Assembly: GCF_023736155.1 (NCBI RefSeq)
Contig: NZ_JAMLJJ010000008.1
Span: 1 to 64,000 of the forward strand
Direction of reading: 5' to 3'
Length of the DNA: 64,000 nt
DNA from: Larsenimonas salina
GTDB lineage: Bacteria > Pseudomonadota > Gammaproteobacteria > Pseudomonadales > Halomonadaceae
Translations under genes and position numbers: made by a program
In this document: positions 8,086 to 17,897 of the stretch, one piece after another
Numbering within the stretch: the stretch's first letter is position 1
Layout: the number at the start of each line of letters is the position of its first letter
Notes under the pieces: generated by a model
What the model saw: the letters and a program-made list of their open reading frames with translations, nothing else
The model's database searches: none
Told to the model about the DNA's origin: nothing

Positions 8086-8433
8086 ATGAATGAGGTGACA
8101 TCCTCGTATGCGGTGCCGCCACGGCCGGAGTGCTGTGAATTGTGCGGTCGAGCCGTTGAGGCGTTGACCAAGCATCATCTGATTCCCCGAACCGTACACC
8201 GCAAGAAACGCTTTCGAAAGCGCTACAGCAAGGAGCAGATGCATACGGCCATCCTGTGGCTGTGTCGGCCCTGTCATCGTCATATCCATGTGGTGCTTAG
8301 CGAGCAGGCGATGGCTGAGCAGTATGCCTCGCGCGCGGCGCTAATGACGCACCCAGACATTGCCGAATTCGTCACCTGGCTCAGCGCGAAGCCTCCCGGC
8401 TTTCAGCCGAGCTCGCGCCGCCCCAGGCGCTAG
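8086..8433 (+). CDS. HNH-type zinc-finger nuclease-like protein
   Basis: 115 residues from ATG 8086. Two CxxC pairs (Cys17/Cys20 and Cys60/Cys63) would bind a structural zinc. Between them lie His30-His31 (TKHHLIPR), and after them CHRHIH (63-68), which makes a beta-beta-alpha-metal HNH fold likely. No other domain is present. Such small proteins are widespread and their substrates are unknown. Its last four bases overlap the end of the convergent gene on the other strand. It is not next to a restriction system or phage. Confidence 0.75.
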   Translation: MNEVTSSYAVPPRPECCELCGRAVEALTKHHLIPRTVHRKKRFRKRYSKEQMHTAILWLCRPCHRHIHVVLSEQAMAEQYASRAALMTHPDIAEFVTWLSAKPPGFQPSSRRPRR

Positions 8434-8864
8434 ATCAGCCGCTGGGAGTGAAGATCGCCCCAGGCGGTTTCAAGCGCTGCTTCAAGCAGGGGGTGGAGAT
8501 GAGTGGGCAAGGCGTCCATGGCGGCTGCAACGCTTTGGTAGCTACGGATTCGAAGCCAGGTGTAGGCCCACGCAGCGCACTCGACGTCGGTGGTTGGCAC
8601 GGGGCGCTGAGGCATCTGAGTAATAAGAAAGAGCGCGGCCTTGGCCGCCCAAAGCGGCGGTGTCTCACCCTGGCCCCAGCCCTTGAGTTGTTCGCCGGTG
8701 GGGTTGTCCTCCGGTTGTCCGAGCTTGGTCAGGCGCGCGGTATCGGCAAGGATAATCGCGAGGCGGTCGGCGCTTGCGTCGCCGATGTGCAGCCAATGGC
8801 CGACCAGGTGTGAAAGCCCCTGCATGGCGCTGTGATAGAACTGAGGCGTTTGAGCATCGGTCAT
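8430..8864 (-). CDS. Hypothetical protein, helical
   Basis: 144 residues from the ATG at 8864 (GGATAC upstream). A longer frame to 8957 would overlap the start of the divergent aminotransferase gene. The protein looks cytoplasmic and mostly helical (GLSHLVGHWLHIGDASADRLAIILADTARL is cut down here to the pattern of alternating hydrophobic residues). I do not recognise it. It converges on the HNH gene with a 4-base overlap and shares a promoter region with patB. Confidence 0.65.
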   Translation of the reverse strand: MTDAQTPQFYHSAMQGLSHLVGHWLHIGDASADRLAIILADTARLTKLGQPEDNPTGEQLKGWGQGETPPLWAAKAALFLITQMPQRPVPTTDVECAAWAYTWLRIRSYQSVAAAMDALPTHLHPLLEAALETAWGDLHSQRLI

Positions 8865-8903
8865 GGCAGTATCCGAGAAAAGAAACATTAAGGGCGTAAC
8901 TGT

Positions 8904-10067
8904 ATGGCAAGCGAGCGTACGGACTTTGATTTTACGACGGTGACGACGCGTCGTCACATGGGCTCGACCAAGTGGAGCCGCTTTGATGAGGATGTGCTGC
9001 CGCTGTGGGTGGCCGATATGGATTTTCGCTCGCCAGAGCCTGTTATCGAGGCGCTAGAGGCACGGGTCAAGCACGGTGTGTTCGGATACACCTTCGCCTC
9101 CGATGCATTGAAGCGCACGCTGTGTGACTGGAGCGCGCGCCATTACGGACTGACGCTCGAGCCTTCCTGGCAGCACTGGCTGCCGGGCGTGGTGCCGGCG
9201 CTTCATATCGCGGCGCAGGCGCTGACCGAACTCGGCGATGACATTCTGACACTGACGCCGATCTACCCGCCGTTTCTTCACGTCGCGGAAAATGTCGGAC
9301 GTCATACCCAGACGGCTGCACTGCGTGCGCCAACGGCGCAGAACCCGCAGTGGTGGCTGGATATCACGGCGCTAGAGCGCGCCATTACGCCACGCACGCG
9401 AATGCTGCTGCTTTGTCATCCACACAATCCAACCGGGCATGTGTTCGACAGCCAGGAACTTGCCGAGCTGGCGGCGCTGGTCGAGAAGTACGATCTATGG
9501 GTGTGCTCTGATGAGCTTCACTGTGACCTGATCCATGACGCGAATCGTGCTCACGTACCTTTGATCAAGGCAGAACCTCGACTTGCCGAGCGTACGATCA
9601 CGCTCTGGGCACCCTCGAAGACCTTCAATGTGGCGGGGCTGACCAGTGCCTGCGCGGTCATCGCCGACGACGGGCTCAGAAAACGATTCAAGCGGGCTTG
9701 CCTTGGATTGATGCCCTCCGACAATGCAATGGGGCTGGTCGCTGCTCAAGCCGCGTTTGAGTATGGTGAGCCGTGGCGTCAGGCACTGCTCGACGTGCTT
9801 TCAAGCAACGCCGAGTTAATCGACCGCTATGTCACTGCCTGGCCGGGTGTCAGTTGGGTCAAGCCTGAATCAACCTATCTTGGTTGGCTCGATCTTCGAC
9901 AGGCTGGGCTTGGCAATGCCCCGCAAAAGACGCTTTTGGATAAGGCCCGTGTTGGGCTGTCGGATGGCGCCGATTTTGGCTGGCCGGGCTTCGTACGTAT
10001 CAACTTCGGTACCTCGCTTGAAACCCTTCAGATCGCGCTCGAGCGGATGGACACGGTGCTGCGCTAA
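8904..10067 (+). CDS. patB: PatB/MalY-type cystathionine beta-lyase
   Basis: 387 residues, PLP fold-type I aminotransferase family. Visible: LPLWVADMDF and EALEARVKHGVFGY at the N-terminus (PatB/MalY hallmark), NPTGHVF around 175, Asp203 (SDELHCDL) contacting the pyridine nitrogen, and Lys239 in APSKTFNVAGL as the Schiff-base lysine. These enzymes are C-S lyases that cleave cystathionine or cysteine conjugates to pyruvate, ammonia and a thiol. The cytoplasmic enzyme can feed methionine synthesis. A stem-loop at 10090-10113 ends the gene. Confidence 0.92.
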   Translation: MASERTDFDFTTVTTRRHMGSTKWSRFDEDVLPLWVADMDFRSPEPVIEALEARVKHGVFGYTFASDALKRTLCDWSARHYGLTLEPSWQHWLPGVVPALHIAAQALTELGDDILTLTPIYPPFLHVAENVGRHTQTAALRAPTAQNPQWWLDITALERAITPRTRMLLLCHPHNPTGHVFDSQELAELAALVEKYDLWVCSDELHCDLIHDANRAHVPLIKAEPRLAERTITLWAPSKTFNVAGLTSACAVIADDGLRKRFKRACLGLMPSDNAMGLVAAQAAFEYGEPWRQALLDVLSSNAELIDRYVTAWPGVSWVKPESTYLGWLDLRQAGLGNAPQKTLLDKARVGLSDGADFGWPGFVRINFGTSLETLQIALERMDTVLR

Positions 10068-10089
10068 CCCAGTTCCCCGTGTTGCATTG

Positions 10090-10113
10090 AAACGGGCCCG
10101 ATTGGGCCCGTTT
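10090..10113. terminator. Hairpin between convergent patB and cnoX
   Basis: AAACGGGCCC and GGGCCCGTTT form a 10-bp stem with a GATT loop. It lies between the convergent patB and cnoX genes and can serve both strands, although the T-runs are short. Confidence 0.8.
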
Positions 10114-10117
10114 GTGC

Positions 10118-11056
10118 TCAATAAAGCAGCGTAAACATGCGGCGGCGGTAGGTTGTGGTCAGGGTGTGTTCCTTGCCGAGGGCATCGAACACGCGCAGAA
10201 GCGTCTTGCGTGCGATGTCGTCGCCGTAGCTTCGGTCTTTCTGCATCAGCGTGAGCAGAGCCTCGAGCGCCGGTTCGTACTGTCCCTGACCGAGCGCGAA
10301 CTGCGCCTGCAAAAACTGCGCTTCGCTGTCGTCCCGTGCGCCGAGCGCGTCCACGTCCTCACGCGAGGGCGCTTCCTTGGCGAACTCGATGCGGGCGCGT
10401 ACACCGCGGCCTTTTGAGCTGTCACGGTCTTCGGGGGGGAGCGCATCGAGAATCTCGAGCGCCTGCGCGAAGTCGCCCTCGGCGGTTAGAACGCCTGCGT
10501 AATCAATCTTGTACTCATGATGATTCGGCGATTCATTGATCAGTTGCTGATAGAGCGTCTTGGCTGTTGCCGTATCGCCTTGCTCAACGGCTTGTTCGGC
10601 CTGAGCCTGGGTGCTTAAGCCCGTATCCTGCGGTGCTTCAAGATACTGACCGAGCCACTCGCGGATCTTCTGTTCGGGCAGAGCACCCTGGAACTGATCA
10701 TAAAGCTGACCCTGAGCGATGAGCTTAACGTCCGGCGCGGCGCGCACGCCCAGTTGCGCGGCAATCTGAGGCTCCGAGTCGATATCAAGCTTGGCCAGAA
10801 TGAACGCCCCCTTGTATTCGCGGGCCAGTTTTTCAAGTACGGGGGTCAGGCGTTGGCACTCGTCGTTGCCGCTTGAAAGGCACTCGAGCAGGACCGGCGT
10901 ATTCATCGAGCCTTCCAGAACGACCTGCTGGAAGTTGCTCATGTCCACGGTCACGATGATGCTGGCGTCATCGACATCCTGGGCGCCGGCGCGGTGGCCG
11001 GAGGTTTCTGCGGGGTTCTCCATCGGAGCCCCGGTGCGGGGGTCGACTATTTGCAT
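10118..11056 (-). CDS. cnoX: CnoX (YbbN) thioredoxin-fold co-chaperone
   Basis: 312 residues, start ATG 11056 with GGAAGG upstream. A thioredoxin fold (about 33-140) is followed by tetratricopeptide-like repeats (about 155-310). In place of the WCGPC active site the sequence has SSGNDEC with only Cys67, as in CnoX proteins, which do not act as thiol reductases. In E. coli CnoX holds unfolded proteins under bleach stress and passes them to GroEL or DnaK. Cytoplasmic, single gene. Confidence 0.9.
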   Translation of the reverse strand: MQIVDPRTGAPMENPAETSGHRAGAQDVDDASIIVTVDMSNFQQVVLEGSMNTPVLLECLSSGNDECQRLTPVLEKLAREYKGAFILAKLDIDSEPQIAAQLGVRAAPDVKLIAQGQLYDQFQGALPEQKIREWLGQYLEAPQDTGLSTQAQAEQAVEQGDTATAKTLYQQLINESPNHHEYKIDYAGVLTAEGDFAQALEILDALPPEDRDSSKGRGVRARIEFAKEAPSREDVDALGARDDSEAQFLQAQFALGQGQYEPALEALLTLMQKDRSYGDDIARKTLLRVFDALGKEHTLTTTYRRRMFTLLY

Positions 11057-11183
11057 GGCACCTTCCTAACTGGGTATGTTCGTGATCACTTTAATGCTGT
11101 CAGACAGCGCTGAATTCAACCGTAGTTTAGTGAATGCACAGGGTAGGAATACAGCGCAATGACAAAAGACCAGGGAAGAACGC

Positions 11184-12242
11184 ATGACTAAAGCGATTAA
11201 CGTTGGGTTGATTGGTTTCGGATTGGCTGGCACGGCGTTTCACGCGCCGCTGATTACGACCACTGAAGGCCTTTCATTGCATACGGTGGCAACACGTCAG
11301 AACGATAAGGTCAAAAAGGCCTATCCGAACGCTTCGGTGGGCAGCGTTGATGAGGTACTTGAGCATCCCGAGATCGAGCTGGTGGTGGTGGCAAGTCCCA
11401 ACGATACCCACGCCGATCTGGCCATCCGTGCGATGCAGGCGGGCAAGCACGTGGTAATCGATAAGCCGTTCGCGCTGAACTACTCCGAGGCACTCAAGGT
11501 AAAAGAGATCAGCGAGGCAATCGGTAAGCAGGCCATCGTTTTTCACAATCGGCGCTGGGATGGCGATTTTTTGACGGTCCGGCAGCTCATTGAGCAGGGC
11601 ACGCTTGGCGCGCTCACCCAGTTCGAGTCGCATTTCGACCGCTTTCGGCCTGATGTAGACGCGTCAAAATGGCGTGAGCAACCGGGCGAGGGCAGTGGTA
11701 TCTGGATGGATTTGGGTGCTCATCTGGGCGATCAGGCGCTTGCGTTGTTTGGGCCGCCGCGCTCGGTATTCGCTGATCTGGGTACATTGCGCGATCAGGC
11801 GCAGGCAACGGACTATTTCCATGTAATGCTTCGCTACGATGGCTTTCGAGTCATTTTGCACAGCACTACGGTGGCCTGTGCGCCGACACCACGATTTTCA
11901 CTTCATGGTACCGAGGGCAGCTTCACTATCTACGGGCTTGATCCTCAAGAGGACATGCTGCGTCGTGGAGCTCGGCCGACGTTTGACGGCTGGGGGCGTG
12001 ACGCCACTCCAGGTGAGATTGCGCGCCTTCAAAACGGAGCATTTGTACGAGAGACCGTGCCCACTCAACCGGGCAATTATCCGGCCTTCTATCAGGGCGT
12101 GCGCGATGCGCTCAGAGGTGGTGAGTCGCCGGTCAGCCTGGACAGCGCACTTCAAGTCATGCGACTTCTTGCGCTTGCCAAGCAAAGCGATGCAAGCAGT
12201 CAGGCGCTCTCGTTCGATGCGCCGATCGGCCAGGATGTGTAA
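11184..12242 (+). CDS. Gfo/Idh/MocA family oxidoreductase
   Basis: 352 residues, start ATG 11184 with AGGGAAGA upstream. The N-terminal Rossmann domain has GLIGFGLAGTAFHAPL (about 8-23) and the DKPFALN version of the EKP motif near residue 94. The C-terminal alpha/beta domain follows the usual pattern (WMDLGAHLGDQALALFG). These enzymes oxidise or reduce sugars and cyclitols with NAD(P). It is closest in style to E. coli YdgJ, but the substrate cannot be told. It is monocistronic. Confidence 0.88.
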   Translation: MTKAINVGLIGFGLAGTAFHAPLITTTEGLSLHTVATRQNDKVKKAYPNASVGSVDEVLEHPEIELVVVASPNDTHADLAIRAMQAGKHVVIDKPFALNYSEALKVKEISEAIGKQAIVFHNRRWDGDFLTVRQLIEQGTLGALTQFESHFDRFRPDVDASKWREQPGEGSGIWMDLGAHLGDQALALFGPPRSVFADLGTLRDQAQATDYFHVMLRYDGFRVILHSTTVACAPTPRFSLHGTEGSFTIYGLDPQEDMLRRGARPTFDGWGRDATPGEIARLQNGAFVRETVPTQPGNYPAFYQGVRDALRGGESPVSLDSALQVMRLLALAKQSDASSQALSFDAPIGQDV

Positions 12243-12328
12243 GGGAACTTAGGACACGCAAGATTGGCTGAATTGTGCCGATTCGCTCATTACGTTGGTA
12301 GTGAATCTACCGACTCAGGAGTACACGC

Positions 12329-12979
12329 ATGACTCAGGCATCTTCCCCTACAGAAACCCTCGTATATACCGCCGCCATCGATTTCGAGTTCATCCATGCA
12401 CTCGAGCAGGCCGGTGACCCGACCACGGCCTGTGTGCCCATGCTTGGGCAAAGCAACAGTGGCGTGACGGTGGCGCATGGTGTTGATATCGGTCAAATGT
12501 CGATGGAGCGTCTGGCCGGGCTGGCACTTTCGCGAGGATTGATCGAAAAGCTTGCGCCCTATGTCGGGCTCAAGCAGCACAAGGCCGCCGAGGCGCTGGA
12601 GAATGCGCCGCTTACGTTGACCGAAAAGGAGGTGACTCAGCTGGACCGAGCCGTTTACGGCGCGATCATCAAAGACGTTGCTGACCGCTTCGACGCGCAG
12701 CAGAATGCGTCGCCTGAAAAAGGATGGACTGCCTTGCCGTCAGCCGCGGCCACGGTGGTTGTCAGCCTCGCAGTTCAGTACGGCCCCAACTTGGCCCACC
12801 GTACTCCGCGATTCTGGACCTATGCACTGACCCATAACTGGATGGGCATGATTACCGAGCTGGTGGACTTTGGGGATGCGTACAGTGTGCGCAGGCACCG
12901 CGAGGCGGCGTATCTTAAACATCATATGTTCGGAAAAAGCGACTGCAAGCTTCAGGAGGCGGCCAACGACCCGGACTAG
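12329..12979 (+). CDS. Pesticin C-terminus-like muramidase
   Basis: 216 residues, ATG 12329 with CAGGAG upstream. It resembles the T4-lysozyme-like killing domain of the Yersinia bacteriocin pesticin. Candidates for the catalytic triad are Glu26 (ALEQAGDP), Thr47 and Asp53 (SGVTVAHGVDIGQ); the Thr-to-Asp spacing of six fits pesticin. The domain fills the protein. There is no N-terminal receptor-binding or translocation part as in pesticin, no signal peptide and no adjacent immunity-like gene. It should cleave the glycan of peptidoglycan if delivered to the periplasm. How it would get there is unknown. Confidence 0.8.
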   Translation: MTQASSPTETLVYTAAIDFEFIHALEQAGDPTTACVPMLGQSNSGVTVAHGVDIGQMSMERLAGLALSRGLIEKLAPYVGLKQHKAAEALENAPLTLTEKEVTQLDRAVYGAIIKDVADRFDAQQNASPEKGWTALPSAAATVVVSLAVQYGPNLAHRTPRFWTYALTHNWMGMITELVDFGDAYSVRRHREAAYLKHHMFGKSDCKLQEAANDPD

Positions 12980-13037
12980 CTCGCGACAGGCATTGATTCG
13001 TGTACGCGTAATGACTTTGTCCAGACTGTCCAGACGT

Positions 13038-13071
13038 AAAAAAGCCGACTCAAAAAATGAGTCGGCTTTTT
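13038..13071. terminator. Bidirectional terminator between muramidase and tRNA genes
   Basis: AAAAGCCGACTCA and TGAGTCGGCTTTT form a 13-bp stem with A-runs before and T-runs after. It can end the muramidase transcript (+) and the tRNA transcript (-). Confidence 0.9.
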
Positions 13072-13077
13072 CATGTT

Positions 13078-13154
<77 letters not shown>

Positions 13155-13216
13155 TCGACGTGGCTGTATAATACGGATTTTCAGGCCAGCGTCAACCATT
13201 TGTTGGCAAAAAGAGT

Positions 13217-15997
13217 TCATTGATGGAAATCAAGCTGGGTGACCAGCTGATCCAGCTCGGATTTGAGACGTGCCCACTGGGTACGCGTCACTGGCCCGGT
13301 CGCAATCAACTGGCACAACCACTGTGAGAATTCGTCGCTCAGCTGGTATTCCTGGCCGACGTTATCGTTAAGACGTGCGACCTGGATGTCGAGTCGACGG
13401 TCATTGTCGTCGGCACTGATCGGTGCATTTGCCATGAGCGCCAGATGCACCTTGAGCCGCTGAAGCGTGTCGTCTTCGGTGGGGGTGCCATGACGTCGAT
13501 TGAGATTGCGGGCCTGATGCGCGCGCTGAGCCTGTTTGGTCAGCGGCGGTTCAAGCGTCAATGAGGCAACGTCTTCGAACGTGTCGCCCTGCATTCGTGC
13601 TTCATCGGCCTCGACGTGGGCTTCAAGCAGAGGCTGCCAGGCATGCCAGCGTTGCTTGAGCTCGTCATTTGCCAGTGAGTCGAGTTCTTCACGCCGGCGC
13701 CGAACGATGCCGTTCCAGCGTTTCAGCATGCCCTCGCTGCGTCGGCCTCTGGGCAGTGGTTGATATTCTTCCAGTTCCTGCTCGACCTGATCCAGATAGG
13801 CGCTGTCCTCAAGCCGCGTCGGATGCCACTGATCCACACGGTCGATCAAGGCCTGCAGTGCGTCGAGCTGCTGGTCCTGTGCACCCTTGCGCGTCGTGCG
13901 CTCATTGTCCCGCCACTCGAACAGCCGATCACAGACGCTTCGAAACTGTTTCCAGAGCCGTTGTTCATCGCCTTTTGGCGCGCGTCCGAGGCTGCGCCAC
14001 TGTTTCTGGAGGTCCTTGGCGATCCGGGTGCGCTGTTCGATGTCCCGCTCATCGGTCAAAAGTTGCTCTGCTTCCTCGACCAGCGCCTGTTTCTGCTCGG
14101 CAATGCCGCGAGCCTTTTGGTCAATGAGAGTCTGTACACCCTGAAGCGCAAGGCCAAAGCGATGGCGCAGGGTCGCCACGTGCTCTCGGGGCAGCGGCGA
14201 ATACGTGCGCCACTCTTCTCGGGCCTTGTTTCGGATGGTGCGAAGCGCGTCCGGGTCGGCAAGCTGGTCGGCGTTGTCGATCAGTTGCTCGAGCTGGTTA
14301 CACAGGGCCTCGCAGTACTGCTTGTTCAACGTGCGCTGCTGATCCAGATGCTGATAATAGCCTTCAAGATTTTTTCGCACCTGGTCTGAGGCGCTACGAA
14401 ACCGCTGGGAAAGCTCGCGAGAGGCGGCGGCACTGCCGAGCTGTTTCCATTCACTGACGAGCTGGCGATGGCGTTGTTCTCGGTTGGTCTCGGCCTCATC
14501 GGAGTGAGCCAACTCCTCCATGGCCTGGCAGAGGTGCTCGCGTTTGGGCGCGGCTACGAAGCTTCGCCAGTCCCGAAGTTCGGCAATGCGCGCCTTGAGC
14601 CGCTTGATGTGGGCGGCGTGCTTTTTCTGGAATTGGGCGTCGAGTTTAGCGTGGCGCGCCTGCAAGGCATCGAAAAGGCGCGTGGCGCTTTGCAATTCGC
14701 CCGATTCGATCAGCTGTTCGAGCTGCTCGGCTTGTTTGGCGATGTGTTCGGATTCGGCCCGGGCCTCATCGTCGGAAGCCGTGTCGGTGTTCGGAGCGGC
14801 GTGCGTGGCCAGCGCCGTATCCACTTCCTGAAGCAGAAGCGGTAGCGGATACTCGCGGGGCCAATCGATCGCTTGGCGATGAGTCGCAAGCGCATCCATG
14901 TCGCTTTGATCAAGCGCCTGCTCGATTTGGGTGCGGTGCTCATCGAGGGTCTGCCAGGTGTTGACCAGGGAGTCGATGGTGGCCAGGCGCTCGAGATAGC
15001 GTGCCTGTACGCTTGGGGCGGGCGCGTTGTCCTCGCTTAGATTGATCCAGCGCTCAGCCTGAAGGCGTCTGAGCGCCAGCAGACTGTCGATGTCCTGACG
15101 TCGCGGGTGCGGCTCCCGTTTCAGATGATCCAGGGCATTATCGAGCGCCTCGATGGTGGCCGTTCTCGCCTCGCGCTCCTCGGTTTCGGCGCGGGATTTT
15201 TCCTCGGCCGCCAATTGCGCGTTGTAATGCGCCCGAATGGTTTCTTCGCACTGATGATGCGCGGCCTTGAAGCGCGCACTTTGGTCGGCATCTGCCTCGC
15301 TTGCTAGTTGGTCCCATTCCCTTAGGACATGACGATGACGGGCTTCGTATTGAGGTTCCCAGCTGCCTCTGGCGAGCTTTTCGATCAGGCCGATGCAGTA
15401 TTCGCGCTGTTCATGACGCGCCTTGAGTTCGCGTGCGTTCTGCTGACGCTCATTCAACCGGTTGCGTGCAAGACGTACGATGTTGCGGTCTCGGGTCGAG
15501 AGCTTGATCAACTGCTCAAGACCCTGATTGCTTTCCACGCGCTGCGCCGCGGCGTGACGGACGGCCGCCACCTTGTTGTGGCAGGCCTGCTCGATCAGGT
15601 CCGATTCGTCGCGCAGACGCTCAAGGGCCGTCAGGCGCAGCTGCTGATTGTCGGCGTTGAAGGCCACGGTTTTCAAAAGGGCCGGCTCGCTCAGCGTTTC
15701 AAGCAGCTTCTGACGGGTTTCCAGCGAAAGAGCCCCGGCGGCACTGCCGTTCAGGTGCTTGATCAGCCGTGCCTGAATGACGTCGTTCTGTTGGTGTTCC
15801 AGGCGTTCAATGAAGCGCTCGGGATCATCGAGCTTGAGCAGTGCGGCGTCTCGAACCTGGGTTGCACTATCGTCGAGTAGATGCTCGAGCGCGGCTCTGT
15901 TTTGTTCGGAGTCGAGATCGTCGATGGCCTTCCGGCGACGCTTGGGATCGGGATGTCGCCACGCAGGGGCGAAAAAACGGCTGAAAAATCCAAACAT
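13217..15997 (-). CDS. DUF349 coiled-coil protein
   Basis: 926 residues from the ATG at 15997. A longer in-frame stretch to 16360 is not credible as coding because it overlaps the minC promoter and has no family similarity. After the MFGFFSRFFAPAW start come HEAT-like helices (about 20-170) and then repeated DUF349 units of about 70 residues with motifs such as WKQLGSA, WRSLGRAPKGDEQRLWKQF and WRTYSPLP. Long charged coiled coils separate them. DUF349 proteins are abundant in gammaproteobacteria and have no settled function. No signal peptide or membrane segment. It is the gene directly downstream of, and divergent from, minC. Confidence 0.85.
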   Translation of the reverse strand: MFGFFSRFFAPAWRHPDPKRRRKAIDDLDSEQNRAALEHLLDDSATQVRDAALLKLDDPERFIERLEHQQNDVIQARLIKHLNGSAAGALSLETRQKLLETLSEPALLKTVAFNADNQQLRLTALERLRDESDLIEQACHNKVAAVRHAAAQRVESNQGLEQLIKLSTRDRNIVRLARNRLNERQQNARELKARHEQREYCIGLIEKLARGSWEPQYEARHRHVLREWDQLASEADADQSARFKAAHHQCEETIRAHYNAQLAAEEKSRAETEEREARTATIEALDNALDHLKREPHPRRQDIDSLLALRRLQAERWINLSEDNAPAPSVQARYLERLATIDSLVNTWQTLDEHRTQIEQALDQSDMDALATHRQAIDWPREYPLPLLLQEVDTALATHAAPNTDTASDDEARAESEHIAKQAEQLEQLIESGELQSATRLFDALQARHAKLDAQFQKKHAAHIKRLKARIAELRDWRSFVAAPKREHLCQAMEELAHSDEAETNREQRHRQLVSEWKQLGSAAASRELSQRFRSASDQVRKNLEGYYQHLDQQRTLNKQYCEALCNQLEQLIDNADQLADPDALRTIRNKAREEWRTYSPLPREHVATLRHRFGLALQGVQTLIDQKARGIAEQKQALVEEAEQLLTDERDIEQRTRIAKDLQKQWRSLGRAPKGDEQRLWKQFRSVCDRLFEWRDNERTTRKGAQDQQLDALQALIDRVDQWHPTRLEDSAYLDQVEQELEEYQPLPRGRRSEGMLKRWNGIVRRRREELDSLANDELKQRWHAWQPLLEAHVEADEARMQGDTFEDVASLTLEPPLTKQAQRAHQARNLNRRHGTPTEDDTLQRLKVHLALMANAPISADDNDRRLDIQVARLNDNVGQEYQLSDEFSQWLCQLIATGPVTRTQWARLKSELDQLVTQLDFHQ

Positions 15998-16289
15998 GAA
16001 CTGTCCTGAGCGAGAGAGGCGCGTCTGAGAACCGCAATGGCTCGACACGACCGTAATATTTATTGATGCGACGAGTTTACATGGCAGCGCCATGCATTTT
16101 AAGCAAAAGGCCGTTGCTATATCGCGCAGGACGCCCCGATAAACTGTCGCATGCTGGCAACACCTGACATTGTTCTGCCGAGGCCGTATCATCGATTGCG
16201 TTTGCAGGGACTTGCCTATAGCGTTAGCCGCCAAAAGCACGCAGGGCAGGGCCTTGATATGAAAAACGTCAGCCAACGTGGAGCATGGC

Positions 16290-17021
16290 ATGAGCCTTAA
16301 CGTGGACAGAGAAAATACGGCCTTCACCTTTAAAGGCGGTATGTTGCCGATGACGGTCATGGAGTTGTCCAGTGCAAACCCCGAGGAGGTCGAGGCTCAG
16401 CTCAGTGGCAAGGTCAGTCAGTCTCCGGCGTTTTTCCAGCACACTCCGGTGGTGTTGAGCGTCGAGAAGGTCGATGGACCGAACCTGGCCCTTGAGCGGC
16501 TCTGCGCGATCTGTCGGTCGCATAAGCTGTTGCCGGTGGCCGTGCGCGGCGGCGGTGAAAGCGCCAAACAATCGGCGTGGGCGCTCGGGCTTGGCTGGTT
16601 TCCACCGGTTGAGGCGCGTACGCACACGCTCGCCCCGGTGCCAGATGCCGAGCCCGCTGTTGCCGAGCCTGTGGCGGCGGAAACCCTCGTGGCCCATGGG
16701 GGCCGAGTCTACCGCGGCACCGTGCGCTCCGGTCAGCAAATCAGTGCACCGGAAGGGGATCTTGTCGTGGTCGGTGCGGTTAATGCCGGTGCGGAAATCC
16801 TCGCCGCAGGCAGCATCCACGTTTATGGCCCATTGCGCGGTCGGGCGCTGGCAGGCATTCATGGAGACACCGACGTGGGCGTGTTCTGTCACGAGCTTCA
16901 CGCCGAGCTTCTTTCCGTCAGCGGCAACTACAAGCGGCTTGAGGACATCGACCCGGTGCTGCTTGGCAAGGCCATTCAGGTCTATCTGGAAAAAGACCAT
17001 TTACATATTGAGGCGCTGTGA
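16290..17021 (+). CDS. minC: Septum site-determining protein MinC
   Basis: 243 residues. GTGGAG lies six bases before the ATG at 16290, so this start is preferred over the in-frame GTG at 16278. The N-terminal domain (about 1-105, AFTFKGGMLPMTVMEL) inhibits FtsZ polymers. A Pro/Ala/Glu-rich linker leads to the C-terminal beta-helix domain (about 135-240), whose VYRGTVRSGQ...LVVVGAVNAGAEI and GPLRGRALAG blocks bind MinD and the septum. First gene of minCDE; minD begins 60 bases later. Confidence 0.96.
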   Translation: MSLNVDRENTAFTFKGGMLPMTVMELSSANPEEVEAQLSGKVSQSPAFFQHTPVVLSVEKVDGPNLALERLCAICRSHKLLPVAVRGGGESAKQSAWALGLGWFPPVEARTHTLAPVPDAEPAVAEPVAAETLVAHGGRVYRGTVRSGQQISAPEGDLVVVGAVNAGAEILAAGSIHVYGPLRGRALAGIHGDTDVGVFCHELHAELLSVSGNYKRLEDIDPVLLGKAIQVYLEKDHLHIEAL

Positions 17022-17081
17022 GCCCGACGCTGGCGTTTGGCCAGCCGTCATCGCGTTTAACGTCAGCATAGGAATGTGATT

Positions 17082-17897
17082 TTGGCTAAGATTATCGTAG
17101 TGACCTCCGGCAAGGGCGGAGTGGGTAAAACAACCAGCGCGGCAGCCATCGCGACAGGTCTGGCGCTTCGTGGCAACAAGACAATCGTGATCGATTTCGA
17201 CGTGGGCCTTCGTAACCTCGACTTGATCATGGGGTGCGAGCGTCGGGTCGTCTATGACCTGGTCAATGTCATCCAGGGCGAGGCCACGCTCAATCAGGCG
17301 ATGATTCGCGACAAGCGCACCGAAAACCTGTTCATCCTTCCCGCCTCTCAGACGCGTGACAAGGATGCTCTGACACCGGAAGGCGTCGAGCAGGTCTTGA
17401 ACAACCTGAAAGACGAATTCGATTACATCATCTGTGACTCGCCCGCCGGCATCGAGCGCGGCGCGCAGTTGGCCATGTATTACGCTGACGAAGCCATCGT
17501 CGTGACCAACCCCGAAGTCTCTTCGGTGCGCGACTCCGATCGCATCCTCGGGCTTTTGGGGTCCAAGACACGTCTGGCCGAGCAGGGCAAGGAGCAGGTC
17601 AAGGAGCATCTTCTGATCACGCGCTACAACCCGCACCGCGTCGATCATGGCGACATGCTCAACCTCAACGACATCACCGAAATTCTCTCCATCAAGCTGC
17701 TCGGCCTGATTCCTGAGTCCGAGGCGGTGCTTCGCGCCTCGAACCAGGGCGTGCCGGTCACCCATGACGATGACAGCGATGCAGGCCAGGCCTACGCTGA
17801 CACGGTGTCTCGGCTTTTGGGCGAAGATGTACCGCTTAGATTCCACGAAGCGCAGAAGAAAAGCTTCCTGAGTCGAATGTTTGGAGGGCGCCGGTGA
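17082..17897 (+). CDS. minD: Septum site-determining ATPase MinD
   Basis: 271 residues. The start is probably TTG 17082, because it gives [18 protein letters not shown], the family N-terminus, and AGGA lies eight bases upstream. The GTG at 17076 is too close to that AGGA. The deviant Walker A motif (residues 9-17) and the [14 protein letters not shown] switch region are intact, and the C-terminus ends in the basic amphipathic membrane-targeting helix (FLSRMFGG). MinD-ATP dimerises on the membrane, recruits MinC and is released by MinE. Overlaps minE by four bases. Confidence 0.96.
   Translation: MAKIIVVTSGKGGVGKTTSAAAIATGLALRGNKTIVIDFDVGLRNLDLIMGCERRVVYDLVNVIQGEATLNQAMIRDKRTENLFILPASQTRDKDALTPEGVEQVLNNLKDEFDYIICDSPAGIERGAQLAMYYADEAIVVTNPEVSSVRDSDRILGLLGSKTRLAEQGKEQVKEHLLITRYNPHRVDHGDMLNLNDITEILSIKLLGLIPESEAVLRASNQGVPVTHDDDSDAGQAYADTVSRLLGEDVPLRFHEAQKKSFLSRMFGGRR

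Noticed and set aside
16000-16360. N-terminal extension of the DUF349 protein
   Set aside because: The extra 121 codons overlap the minC upstream region, and the ATG at 15997 starts a sensible MFGFFSRFF N-terminus.
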